DNA of 64,000 nucleotides from Amyelois transitella (taxonomy: Eukaryota; Arthropoda; Insecta; Lepidoptera; Pyralidae). Below, one piece after another: positions 10,784-21,990 of the stretch. Position 1 is the stretch's first letter, and the number at the start of each line of letters is the position of its first letter. The notes under the pieces were generated by a model, which saw only the letters and a list, made by a program, of their open reading frames with translations, did no database searches and was not told the DNA's origin. The stretch lies in assembly GCF_032362555.1 (NCBI RefSeq), contig NC_083511.1, positions 7,564,001 to 7,628,000 of the forward strand. The letters run 5' to 3'. Both the position numbers and the translations under genes were made by a program.

Positions 10784-11939
10784 ATGTACGCAAAGGTGTG
10801 TTGGAGACCCTGTTTATTTCCGTAGTGCATTTTCGTGTTTCAAATTGGATTCAGTGATTTGAAAAAGGCTTTTGTCTCCGTTCGAAAGGATTTGATAGTT
10901 TTTGTGATTAAATATATTAGCCGTGTGGTTTCCCACAGTATAGAGTGGAACCAATTCTCTTCTTGTGAATACCGTAAGAGGAAACACAACATTTAATTTT
11001 CAAATTATACTACTACCACATTCTCTCATATTGAAATTTGCAATGTACGTTTCGTATAAGTAGGTATACGAAAAGTATAAAAGAAACTGCCCTGCATACC
11101 TCCTTGGAATAAAATCTGTTATACCAAGGATATAGGAATATCCTTAAGGAATTTCCAAAAATTCTTTACAGTGTTTAGGTCCCGGAGTCAATTTGAGTGC
11201 CAAATTTCAACGATATCCATTTGGCCTGTGATTTATCAAAACAAAATTTTCCCTATAATTTCAGCTGATCGTCGCTCTGTGCGCTGTGGGCGTCGCCCGC
11301 GCTGGTGGTCTCCTGGGAGCCGCTCCTCTGGCCTACAGCAGCCACGCCATCGCCGCGCCCGCCGTCATCACCAAGACCATCTCCCCCGCCGTCTCCTCAG
11401 TCTCCTCCTACTCCACCCACACCGCGCACGGCTCCCCCGTGGCCTACGCCGCCGCTCCCGTCTACGCCAAGACCTACGCCGCTCCCGCTGTGACAGCCTA
11501 CGCCGCTCCCGCCGTCGCCGAATACTCCGCCCCCGTCGTGACCAAGACCATCGCTCCCGCCGTGTCTTCTTACTCTTCCTACTCGACCACCACCGCTCAC
11601 GGCTCTCCCGTCGCCACCTACGCCGCCGCTCCCGTCGTAGCTAAGACCTACGCCGCTCCCGCCGTAGCTGCCTACGCCGCGCCCGCTGTGGCTGCGTACT
11701 CCGCTCCCGCTGTTGCCGCGTACTCCGCTCCCATTATTGCCAAGTCTTACGCCGCAGCTCCCGTAGCGTCCTACTCCGCGTACTCTGCCCCCGCATACGG
11801 CAGCTATGCCGCCCCCGTCGCGACCTATGCTGCGGCTGCCCCCGTCCTGAAGTCTATCTCCTACTCCGCCGCTCCTGCCATCGCCTACAGCGGACATGAC
11901 ATCGGCTATGGTGCCCACGGTGCCAGCTATGGTTGGTAA
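10784..11939 (+). CDS. Ala-rich AAPA-type cuticular protein (gene 6)
   Basis: Exons are 10784-10795 (M-Y-A-K) and 11265-11939, phase 0, with a 469-base intron. The product has 228 residues. The signal peptide is MYAK + LIVALCAVGVARAG. The mature protein opens GLLGAAPLAYSSHAIAAPAV. It continues with [40 protein letters not shown] and AVAAYSAPVV modules and ends YSGHDIGYGAHGASYGW. It differs from gene 7 at very few positions (for example AVAEYSAP here, AVAAYSAP there), and the 5' leader around exon 1 also matches, while the introns have diverged. Gene 6 and gene 7 are an inverted, tail-to-tail pair. Likely a chitin-cuticle structural protein, by family. Confidence 0.88.
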
Positions 11940-12203
11940 ACTGAATCGACCCTCAATAGTCATTTTAGTACAAACATTGTAAATAGATCAATTTAAATAT
12001 ACGATTGTGATAAACTCAACTTTTTTTTTCCATGCCTGAACCAGTCTAGTAAAATTCAGAAACTATCACCGAACCTTAAAAGAACCCTATAATTTGCTGA
12101 AATTATACTACTAAGGATACAAGCATAGTTTTGCTAAAGTTATAGTACATTCGATATTCCTTTATAAGATTTTGCATACACCCAGCTAGTTGAAACATTT
12201 TTT
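11940..12203. other. Start of the gene 6/gene 7 spacer, no gene seen
   Basis: AT-rich sequence downstream of gene 6. No clear AATAAA was seen near the stop. Confidence 0.4.
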
Positions 12204-12404
12204 CCTTGCGCGGTACACAGAGCCAACAGTCTTGAAGAAACTGTATGGCTTTATGATGGAATTTATATTCAAAAAGTGACAGGTTGCTAGCCCATCGTCT
12301 ATCAGAGAATCCCAAGTTTGTAAGCCTATCCTTTAGTCGCCTTTAAGGATATTCATGGGAATGATATGAAGTGGTTCTACTCTAAGGTGCCGGAAACCAC
12401 ACGG
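12204..12404 (-). repeat. GTGTGGTTCCCGG SINE copy
   Basis: Near full-length reverse-strand copy. The complement starts CCGTGTGGTTTCCGGCACC, passes through GTCGCC..., CAACCTGTCACTTTTTGAAT and ends in CAAGACTGTTGGCTCTGTG. The (TATG)n tail is missing. Confidence 0.75.
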
Positions 12405-12410
12405 TTATTT

Positions 12411-12600
12411 GGAATCCTACTAATATTATAAATGCAAAAGTTTGTAATTTTTGTTTATTCCTTTTTCACGCAAAAATACTGAACTGATTTTAAGGAAACT
12501 AAACAGTAATATAACTTAGTTATCGGAATAATAACATAAGTTAACAGTTTTAGAGATTTTAAGGCGGACGAAGTCAATATTAGTTATTATGTTCCAAATC
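12411..12600 (-). repeat. Interspersed repeat ending CTACTAATATTATAAATGC
   Basis: The plus strand begins ATCCTACTAATATTATAAATG, the complement of the 3' end of the repeat at 52871-53077. Internal parts such as the TGAACTGATTTTAAGG block also resemble that common insect RTE/SINE-type repeat. Confidence 0.5.
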
Positions 12601-12674
12601 CACTCACATACCGATACTCTGATATGAAAAAAGTTGTATTAAATTTTTAATATCTACTATTCTTGAATTGTTAG

Positions 12675-12710
12675 CTAAAATACTTATTTAAATACAAATA
12701 AGTATTTTAG
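12675..12710. repeat. Perfect hairpin, 15-bp arms, 6-base loop
   Basis: Arm 12675-12689 is the exact complement of 12696-12710. It abuts the head of the next SINE copy. Confidence 0.7.
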
Positions 12711-12840
12711 TGTGGTTCCCGGGTGGCGTGTGGTTCCCGGCACCAATATAAAGAAGAATAGGAACTGTCAGTCTCTTCAGGACTGTTGGCTCTGTCTACC
12801 CCGCAAGGGATATAGACGTGACTATATGTATGTATGTATA
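12711..12840 (+). repeat. Internally deleted SINE copy
   Basis: The head TGTGGTTCCCGG occurs twice in succession (12711 and about 12729). GCACCAATATAAAGAAGAATAGGA then jumps directly to the 3' part with GACTGTTGGCTCTGTCTACC, GGATATAGACGTG and (TATG)n. The middle of the element is missing. Confidence 0.75.
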
Positions 12841-12923
12841 TATAAATACATAATTATAATCTAAATAATACTATAAAATTATACATAAATATAAATAAAT
12901 ACATACATAATAATAAATTAATA

Positions 12924-13105
12924 CATACATAATTATGTACATAATCACGTCTCTGAATAGATAGAGCCAACAGTCTCGTAAAACTGAAAGCTCGCGATTA
13001 AGTATAGATTAATAGTGAAATTAAGACAAGTTGTTAGCCCGTAATAGAAGAAACTCAAGTTTATAAGCCTGTCCCTTGGTTGACGTCTAAAGTTTGCAAG
13101 AAAAG
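12924..13105 (-). repeat. Diverged SINE copy
   Basis: Begins with an ACATACATAATTATG tail, then CACGTCTCTGAATAGATAGA, CCAACAGTCTC and GTTAGCCCGTAATAGAAG, the complement of the SINE 3' half and middle. Confidence 0.6.
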
Positions 13106-13633
13106 AGAAGCACCTGACACACAATGTTACTCCTTGCCACAAGACCGTTATATATTTCATAATAATTATTAAGTATATTTCATAATAATATTTCAGAATA
13201 ATACAATAGGAACCTAACCTACCTACTTAGTTACTATTGTTCAGTTATCACTATGGGGTATGGAGCTTAAATTTGTGTTTTATAGTGGTTTGTTAGCTTT
13301 AAAAAAGTTAAGAAACGTTGTAAATATTATTTTCTTCGAATGAATATAAGGTATTATTGAGTTATAACGTTTAAAATTCTTCTTGAATGGGTCTGAAAAC
13401 TGCCTAAATTTTTGACCTCACAACAGTTATGGCATCTGTACTTACAATATTCTTAGTATTATTTCTTATTCTTTGATTAGTTTTGGTTCACTATGATACC
13501 AGCTTTGTACCTGAAGAACGAGTAACGCATAATAATAAAGAGAACCGCTAGAGACAATAGCAAACAAACTGTATGAATCTTAAATAATGAAACCCAAATT
13601 TCTTATTTATTCCGTGTAGGTATATGTCTATCA
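13106..13633. other. Spacer, no gene seen
   Basis: AT-rich. No recognisable coding potential. Confidence 0.4.
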
Positions 13634-13943
13634 ATTTTTTTCTGGTGTACCTACAAAATGATAGTAATATAAAGAAACAAACATTAGCATTAATCATTCA
13701 TTAAGAAGTAATATAGTATCTGCATATTCTTTATCAAATCTACTATTTATTCAGTAAAAATCAGTAAAATATATCAGTAAATTCAGTAAAAACTATTTAT
13801 AGTAGTAAATTGCAACTTTTTACTGAATAAATAGTAGATTTGATAAAAAATATGCAGATACTATATTACTTCTTTATGAATGATTAATGCTAATGTTTGT
13901 TTCTTTATATTACTATCATTTTGTAGGTACACCAGAAAAAAAT
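13634..13943. repeat. Foldback element, 127-bp arms
   Basis: 13634-13760 pairs with 13817-13943 with only a few mismatches around a 56-base loop rich in CAGTAAA repeats. Both outer edges lie in CTGGTGTACC / GGTACACCAG sequence. No flanking target duplication was recognised, and no coding capacity. Confidence 0.8.
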
Positions 13944-14233
13944 AGACTAAGAGCGAGTAAAGGCTTGTGTTAAAAAAATTTTATTGTTTAACATAGCTAT
14001 CAAACATTTTTTATAGTATTTTGAAGAAATAGAAGGATTGCTGATTTTATGAGCAAGCAAATTTCCAGCTCAAGGATAAATTCCAGATTAAACTTTTCGC
14101 GCATAGTCGTTTTTTTTTTAGTTTTTGACCTAATGCCATGCCAAATAGGCGGACAAAGAAAAAGAAATTGGCATTAACTTGTATAAAGATTGAGTTGGAA
14201 ATAATAGAAATCCAATGTGTTTGTTTAACATGT
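13944..14233. other. Spacer, no gene seen
   Basis: AT-rich spacer before the 3' end of the minus-strand gene 7. Confidence 0.4.
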
Positions 14234-14239
14234 TTTATT
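14234..14239 (-). terminator. Polyadenylation signal of gene 7
   Basis: TTTATT on the plus strand, 48 bases past the stop of gene 7. Confidence 0.55.
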
Positions 14240-14286
14240 TGGTCTATTTACAATTGTTGTACTCATAAAAGTACTATAGATTCAGT

Positions 14287-15371
14287 TTACCAACCATAGC
14301 TGGCACCGTGGGCACCATAGCCGATGTCATGTCCGCTGTAGGCGATGGCAGGAGCGGCGGAGTAGGAGATAGACTTCAGGACGGGGGCAGCCGCAGCATA
14401 GGTCGCGACGGGGGCGGCATAGCTGCCGTATGCGGGGGCAGAGTACGCGGAGTAGGACGCTACGGGAGCTGCGGCGTAAGACTTGGCGATAATGGGAGCG
14501 GAGTACGCGGCAACAGCGGGAGCGGAGTACGCAGCCACAGCGGGCGCGGCGTAGGCAGCTACAGCGGGAGCGGCGTAGGTCTTAGCTACGACGGGAGCGG
14601 CGGCGTAGGTGGCGACGGGAGAGCCGTGAGCGGTGGTGGTCGAGTAGGAAGAGTAAGAAGACACGGCGGGAGCGATGGTCTTGGTCACGACGGGGGCGGA
14701 GTATGCGGCGACGGCGGGAGCGGCGTAGGCTGTCACAGCGGGAGCGGCGTAGGTCTTGGCGTAGACGGGAGCGGCGGCGTAGGCCACGGGGGAGCCGTGC
14801 GCGGTGTGGGTGGAGTAGGAGGAGACTGAGGAGACGGCGGGGGAGATGGTCTTGGTGATGACGGCGGGCGCGGCGATGGCGTGGCTGCTGTAGGCCAGAG
14901 GAGCGGCTCCCAGGAGACCGCCAGCGTGGGCGACGCCCACAGCGCACAGAGCGACGATCAGCTGAAATAAAAACAAATATATTTATTAATATATATATGT
15001 ACCATATTTAATAAACCATGTGCGTGCTTACGGCACAATATGCAGAATATAAGTAATAACTCAAAAAAGATGAGAAAATAATCGTATTTTCTGTTGTCGA
15101 TGGCTTGCAACCACTTTAGGATCCTTAGTCAATGTAGCACCTACAAAATTTACCTATAGGTGTATCAAGTAATGAAATAGCAAGTAAAAGCTTTAAAACC
15201 CCTTTTGCAATTTAAAACTGCTTTACCTTAGTAAATGTAGCTTACTACATTGCTAACTTATTACTTGTTATTTATGATTTTCAGAAAATAATTTATATAT
15301 CCGAATGATTCTTGGTTCCTAATTATTGGGTAAAATTATAATTAAATACTTCAACACACCTTTGCGTACAT
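14287..15371 (-). CDS. Ala-rich AAPA-type cuticular protein (gene 7)
   Basis: Exons on the minus strand are 15360-15371 (M-Y-A-K, donor GTGTG) and 14287-14961 (acceptor TTTCAG), phase 0, with a 398-base intron. The product has 228 residues. The signal peptide is MYAK + LIVALCAVGVAHAG, the body has the same modules as gene 6 and the end is GHDIGYGAHGASYGW. An open frame running back from exon 2 into the intron (MFLFQ...) gives an alternative start. The spliced start is preferred because exon 1 sits at the right distance from a TATA box and matches genes 6 and 8. Near identity to gene 6 in inverted orientation points to recent inverted duplication or continuing gene conversion. Confidence 0.88.
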
Positions 15372-15392
15372 GTTGATGCTGCTAAAGTTGGT

Positions 15393-15470
15393 AACTGAAT
15401 AATTTCTGTGAGTAATGCCCTCGTTTTTATATCAATGAGCTACCGGTGATCTATCCAATTTACTTTCATT
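15393..15470 (-). promoter_or_regulatory. Promoter of gene 7: AATGAAAGTA, TATA box, initiator
   Basis: On the minus strand: AATGAAAGTA (15470-15461), TATAAAAA (15431-15424) and TCAGTT (15398-15393). Same order as genes 6 and 8. Confidence 0.65.
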
Positions 15471-18109
15471 ATTTAGTTTTGTAGTTGTAGCCATGAAGGT
15501 GTTATTTTTGTTTTATTTGTGAACAGTGAACGCGTCGTTTTATTGGACGATTCGAATTCACATAGGTATAGATGGGTAATTGGGTATTTAGGACAAGAGG
15601 AGTATTGAAATTTAATGGAATGATATAAACATTTTTCAATAAAAGCACACAAGGAATTGACATCAAACCCGACTTTTTTTAGTTACTACTTACCACTTTA
15701 AGAGCGCAAGTGTAGAAGAAGTTAATTTTTTAATTTAAGATTATTTCCGAATTGACTCATGCGTGCTTTTATAATAATGAACAATGTGTGAAAATATTCC
15801 CTATCAATAAAAGTTATGACATATTTAACCTAAAATTTGATTCAGTAAGTGCTTGCCTGATAAAAAAAATATCTTTTTTTAGTAATATTAGATATTAATA
15901 TTAAAATTTGACAAATAATAACATACAATAATACAATATTGCCTAAAATACTTGGCGTAGGAAGCTGAAATTTAGCATGAAGGCATAAATATTGGGAAAT
16001 GTAGAGGAAAAAATATCGCCGGAAGGGGATCTGATGCAGGATTTAATAAAGGTTTTACCAATGAGAAGAGAATGTCAAGGACATATTGCCGTGCCCTCTG
16101 GGAATTCCGGGAAAGTAAAGTGAATGGGGCTCAGAATTTAAAATCAAATAAATTAATGATTAGACTGATATAATATGAAACAGGGCTATTGACTTTCCAC
16201 AAGTAACTATGACACTTTCTATGTAAACGGATAATGCTGCCTAATAAAGCATTATTACCTTATTCTGTGCTGCCAATGTAATATATTTATTTATATTTAT
16301 ACTACATTTGTAAAATATTAGCGGACCCCATATTTCCGCAGCTTACAATTAAATTCCTAATTTATACTAAGATAATGTTTAGAAATTTTTTTAATACCCA
16401 AAGGTCGTTTAATCCGTCTCTAATTTCACCTGCCTTCAGTTAAGAGTTGCTATAATAAAGACTCGCGTGTGTTTATTTGTTTATGGATATCAAATTCTTC
16501 ATGTGACCTCCAAAACTCACGAGACCTATTATCCAATGTCAGTGATTAACAATTTTAACGGTTGTTTTTTTAATAACAATGCAGATGTTATTATACATAG
16601 CTGCATATATATATTATAATTTATTTGTACGTGGCGGAATTTAATTTCGTTCTGTAAATTACCGATTTCTTTTCCTCACTATATCAATGATGATGAGATA
16701 GTCATAATTCATGCAATTTATTTTCATTATTCTCTTGGCATTTGGTGTGTTTTGTGTTTTGTTCGCGGGAGTAGGTAGCATAGTGTCCACTTTTAACCAC
16801 GATCTAGAAAAAAATTGTTAAATAAAACATTTTAATTTTTTCGCATTATAAATCATTCATTTAAAATATGCACATAGCAACTGTAACCATGGTGGATTTC
16901 ACATAAAGTAAGTATAACTACATTATAGAGTGTGTTACCAAAGGATTAGTACCTATATGACATAAATAAATCAGTAAAATTAAACATTTGCAGTGACTTT
17001 TACGATGAACAAAAGATGCAAGCTACTGACTTAGATCATGAATTTGTATAATTTTTCTCTTAGTGGTCAACAACAGTAAGTATTAATATCACATTTAAGT
17101 ATCTCCCAAAATCAAAAGGTTGTCAAAATTGTATTTTAATGAAGAACAGTGTACGATCTTGGCTTTTCCAAAATATTTATTTAATTTTAACGAGTTTATA
17201 TCGGGGTTTTATTGTTATAAGTATATAATAACAAAATTAATAACTATTTATATGTCAAATTTCGACTGTACGTTGATAGGTGAGTCAATCAATATTTTTT
17301 TTTCATATACTTATTCAAAAAGATTATTATGGTTATTGTACCGTCACTTCACCCCATGGAGTTATTTTCTTCATAGCACGTTGTGTCATGACGAGGCCTA
17401 TGGCTTTACTTGATTTTCGAAGCAGGGAATTTAATTTGTTACCATGGTTTAGTTCAAAAGCCTTACAATGTTGTGACTAAACTGTAAAAAAACTTAAGTC
17501 ACCAAATTTCAAAAGCTTTATTTCAAACTTTTGTTAAAATATTTCAACCCTGAACACCATACAGGCTGTATAATTTTATTGCGGCATTTTCTTATTTTTT
17601 TTTTCTAATTCATTAACATATTACTTAGGCCTACTTAGTATGTGTGCGAAGTATCTATGGACTAGTATGTTTGCAAATGTGAATGGATTTTTTATCATTC
17701 TCAAAGCCTACCAAATATGCATAATGGCAATTATGTCCAAGTTGGTAATAATTAAATCTTTTTTGACCTTGATATGCCGACAACACAGACTCGTTTTCAT
17801 GACAATCAGGAAGCGTACCAATAAGACATTCGCCTACAACGGGAGAAACCAATATGGCTCTCGTTACGCCCGCCCTTTAGCAACGAGGCAGGAAGTTTGG
17901 AAATCTCCAGTTACGTGTGATCAATGACATCGTATGATTGCTATCTTTCTTTGATATGATAATTTGTCTTCCTGGTTTCACTTGTTATTTAAAAATATTT
18001 GTTGTCCTAATTTTATGGGTATAAGGAAAGTAAACAAAATAATATATGGCAATTAGTTATATTTTCGTCTTTTCTATTTACAATTTGTTACCTAAATATC
18101 GGATTCAGT
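15471..18109. other. 2.6-kb spacer, no gene seen
   Basis: AT-rich DNA. Nothing in the longer open frames (for example 17120-17413 and 17640-17927) looks like a known protein. A stretch at about 15950-16130 (GGAAATGTAGAGGAAA, CTGATGCAGGATTTAATAAA) is less AT-rich and may be an old transposon fragment, but I cannot name it. Confidence 0.45.
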
Positions 18110-19151
18110 TTACCAACCATAGTTGGCACCGTGAGCGCCGTAAGCGATGGCGGGTGCAGCAGAGTACGCAACAGCCGATTTCAGCACGGGGGCAGCCGCG
18201 GCGTATGTCGCAACGGGGGCAGAGTAGCTGGTGTACGCGGGAGCAGCGTAAGTAGAGATGGTCTTAGCTACCACTGGAGCAGCGGAGTAGGCAGCTACGG
18301 GAGCAGCGGCGTACGCGACGGGGGATCCGTGGGAGGTGTGGGAAGAGTAAGAGGAGACGGAAGAAACGGCGGGGGCAATGGTCTTGGTCACCACTGGGGC
18401 AGAGTACGCGGCTACAGCGGGAGCGGAGTACGCGGCAACAGCGGGAGCGGAGTACGCGGCAACAGCGGGAGCGGAGTACGCGGCAACAGCGGGAGCGGAG
18501 TACGCAGCCACAGCGGGCGCGGCGTAGGCAGCTACGGCGGGAGCGGCGTAGGTCTTAGCTACGACGGGAGCGGCGGCGTAGGTGGCGACGGGAGAGCCGT
18601 GAGCGGTGGTGGTCGAGTAGGAAGAGTAAGAAGACACCGCGGGAGCGATGGTCTTGGTCACGACGGGCGCGGAGTATGCGGCGACGGCGGGAGCGGCGTA
18701 GGCTGTCACAGCGGGAGCGGCGTAAGTCTTGGCGTAGACGGGAGCGGCGGCGTAGGCCACGGGGGAGCCGTGCGCGGTGTGGGTGGAGTAGGAGGAAACT
18801 GAGGAGACGGCGGGGGAGATGGTCTTGGTGATGACGGCGGGCGCGGCGATGGCGTGGCTGCTGTAGGCCAGGGGAGCGGCTCCCAGGAGACCACCAGCGC
18901 GGGCTACGCCCACAGCGCACAGAGCGACGATCAGCTAAAAAGGAAATATTTATTAATATTATAATTATGAGTTTAGTAATATATTTTAGTATCCCATATC
19001 TCTTATTAAGAGGGTTGTTGTTAAATACGCATCCGACTGCTGACTTTAGCGAGCTTTTGCAAATAATTCGGAATTCGCGTTACCAAGAAAATATCCAATG
19101 ATTTTGTTTTGAAAAACAGTTACAGTACTTAGAACACACCTTAGCGTACAT
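18110..19151 (-). CDS. Ala-rich AAPA-type cuticular protein, expanded copy (gene 8)
   Basis: Exons on the minus strand are 19140-19151 (M-Y-A-K, donor GTGTG) and 18110-18934 (acceptor TTTTTAGCTGATC region), phase 0. The product has 278 residues. The signal peptide is MYAK + LIVALCAVGVARAG. The first ~155 residues match genes 6 and 7. An expanded run of about five AVAAYSAP octapeptides and a second [20 protein letters not shown] block follow. The C-terminal part is different: TISTYAAPAYTSYSAPVATY and a tail of APAIAYGAHGANYGW. The octapeptide run is near-perfect at the DNA level, so copy number probably changes by slippage or unequal exchange. Same family, promoter and presumed cuticular role as genes 6 and 7. 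Confidence 0.87.
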
Positions 19152-19172
19152 GTTGATGCTATTGAAGTTGGC

Positions 19173-19264
19173 AACTGAATAATTTGGCAAGTAATGCTCC
19201 GGTTTTTATATTGCATAGGCACCGTCCACACTGTCCGATTTACGAGTACTTTCATTGTCAAGGT
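19173..19264 (-). promoter_or_regulatory. Promoter of gene 8: FTZ-F1-like site, AATGAAAGTA, TATA, initiator
   Basis: On the minus strand: ACCTTGACAATGAAAGTA, in which the ACCTTGACA core of genes 2-4 overlaps the AATGAAAGTA motif of genes 6-7 (19264-19247). TATAAAAA (19210-19203) and TCAGTT (19178-19173) follow. The fusion of both motifs links the two promoter subtypes. Confidence 0.6.
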
Positions 19265-19999
19265 AAACCAGTGTTTGTCAGCCTACGCCTCTGACTCAGA
19301 GATAGCCTTTCAATTTCATTTGTTCCGTTTAGTTACGTATGTTAAGACTCCCCTGTATGCGTAAGTTTTATTTCCAAGTAATTTGGCATTTTTTATATGA
19401 TTAGCTTATTTTTTTTGTTTTTGTCGCAGCACTCAAAGTTAGTTCTTTGTCTTGGTCAAAATTTTTGGCTAGCATTAAGTCCAAGACGGATCATTATTTT
19501 AATGACTTTCTACATAAGAAAATAACAATCAATAATCTTTAATTATTTTTTCTCCTTTTTGTAATGAAACCTATAAAGACTAAATATCTTTTATATGTTA
19601 TGTCTTTTATGGTATAATATCAATACCCTACTACTTACTATTTGGAAATTGAAACGAAATTACTTTGTACGATAACTTGAGCGTACAGCGGAATCTTAAG
19701 CATAGGGCACCCAAGCCTTGAGTGTGATATTAACCATTCATACAAAGAGGATTGGATATCACTATTCGATCTTAAGATGTCATTAAAGCGCCCATTGTGT
19801 CGTAAAAGATTACAGTTTAGTTTGTGGTTTTGGTACGTGAAATTTTTCAAAATGCAATATTAGAAGTAACTATACTACTTATTTACAAACAAAAGGAAAG
19901 GCCACTGTCCATCAGGGAAATATATAATCAATAATGTAATAAAGTAAAAATCTTCATTTATTTTATATGATTCTGACTGATTTATAAAACGGTGTAACA
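19265..19999. other. Spacer right of the cuticle cluster, no gene seen
   Basis: AT-rich. Only short open frames. Confidence 0.4.
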
Positions 20000-20058
20000 T
20001 ATTTTTTACGTTATGTATAACATGACTACTAGTCATGTTATACATAACGTAAAAAATA
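20000..20058. repeat. Perfect hairpin, 28-bp arms, 3-base loop
   Basis: 20000-20027 is the exact complement of 20031-20058, centred on ACTACTAGT. Confidence 0.85.
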
Positions 20059-20414
20059 CATATGTGAGTGTGCCCGACAGGACCCATATCAGAACTAAAT
20101 TTTCTTTTAATTTTTTTTACTCTGCAATAAATGATTGGGCATTGAATGTATTATCACGTACTATCTTTTACGGAGCAGACAGAGCCAATTATTACGAAAA
20201 GTCTCAAAATCAATTAGCTTTATGGTGGCATTACGATTAGTATCTAATAAATATTGTCAGGTTGGCTGGAAGAGATCCCACTTAGGGATAAGCCCGCCTT
20301 TGTACTGTACTACTGTTTTATATTTGTATTGTACCTACTTCTTTAGCGAACAATAAAGCATTTACTTACCTACTTACTTAACTACTTGGGTAATAAATCA
20401 ATACGTAAACAAAC

Positions 20415-20666
20415 AGGTTCCCGGCACCAATACAAAAAAGAATAGGACCACTCCATCTCTGTCCCATGGATGTCGCAAAAGGCGACTAAGGGAAAGGCTT
20501 AACATGGGTTTCTTTTTTAGGCGATGGATTAGCAACCTGTCACTATTTGAATCTTAATTCTATCATTAAGCCAAATAGCTGGACGTGGCCATTCAGTCTT
20601 TTCAAGACTGATGGCTCTATCTACCCCGCAAGGGATATAGACGTGATAGTATGTATGTATCTATGT
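20415..20666 (+). repeat. Full-length GTGTGGTTCCCGG SINE
   Basis: Runs from GGTTCCCGGCACCAATAC through TCCCATGGATGTCG, AAGGCGACTAAGGG, GCAACCTGTCACTATTTGAA, GACTGATGGCTCTATCTACC and GGATATAGACGTG to a TATGTATGTATC tail. Confidence 0.85.
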
Positions 20667-21690
20667 AAATCAATAAGATAACTGACATTGTTTGGTTTAA
20701 GTGAATGTTTGATACTCAGATTATCGTCTTAAATAAGATAAACCTGATTTTTGGTAAACCAGATTGAACAATGTCGCATGGGTAGGCAACACTATCTCTT
20801 CCGGACTTGACAGTACCTACCCATACGTAGGCATCGACTGACAGGTTTGTATACGTCTTTTTGTGACGCAGGTTTTTGATTATGAAGGTCATCACGTTTA
20901 ATTTTGATAACGAATCAACATTTACATATTTTTCCTTTTTAACGGTAACAAACAAATAAAAGTTGTCAACAACTACCTACTTATAAACAAAAAATCAAAT
21001 TTTCACACAGTAAAAAAGTGTCATGTGTCTCATCTACGGAATTCAGTTTTCTAGGTACTTTGGTAACAATTCTAATGAAGAATCCAAAAGAAGTAAATAA
21101 CCTATAAAAAAATAATATGGAAATGACAGTCGTTCAACCTGATGAGCATTTAACTGTTGTCGTAAAAAATAGTCAGTTTCAATTAATACCAACACATTTC
21201 TCAAATCCACGCGTACAAAGTCGCTGGCGACAAGTAGTATCGAAATGTAAACTAAATTATAAAAATTGATAGTGAAAAAGTTTACTTTGATCATATAATC
21301 TTATATATTTTCTCTAGTTAAGATTTATCAAAGTATCTAAGTCAGACGATTTCCAAAGTTCCTAAATATAAGTGCGTGTATGCTTATGATTCATTCGATT
21401 TCGAAAAATAAGATAAGATAAAGAAGCAAAAATATTAATGATTAGGAACTATGTATTGACAAATTAAACCGTAAAGTTTAGAATGATCCGATCTCCAGAT
21501 TAAAGAACCTTAAACTTTAAATTAACAGCCTACATCAATCACAAATGTATACAACAATGCTGTCATATCATATATGAAGTAATCTGTAGGACAGTGCCGT
21601 ATGTATTACTTTTAATATCGTGTTTGTTTATTTAGTTCGAACTTCTACTCCAATAAAAAAATTTAAAGTTTTGGAAAAAAAAATACTTAA
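20667..21690. other. Spacer, no gene seen
   Basis: AT-rich. Short open frames show no recognisable content. Confidence 0.4.
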
Positions 21691-21741
21691 AGGGCTGTCA
21701 CTATAGCTTTAGGTAGGTCCTAAAGCTATAGTGACAGCCCT
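21691..21741. repeat. Perfect hairpin, 23-bp arms, 5-base loop
   Basis: 21691-21713 is the exact complement of 21719-21741. The loop is TAGGT. Confidence 0.85.
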
Positions 21742-21990
21742 TATTGAAAAAGAAAATAACGATATTCAAATTGTCTACCTATTAAAAAATAATTCAATTA
21801 TTTAAATATTTTGTTGCGCACTAGCATTTTTATGACCACACCAAAAAAAATCTGGTAAGTAATCCTTTTTGAAGCATACTTGTAAGTATTTAAGACAAGA
21901 GGTGGAAATGATCGGTAATTCGGTACGATGAGAGTTTAATGTTATTTATAGTGTATAATTTTTAACATAGCAACACTCTATCATACTTAC

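Noticed and set aside
17640-17927. 95-codon open frame
   Set aside because: No similarity to a known protein that I can see. Opposite-strand frames are equally long.
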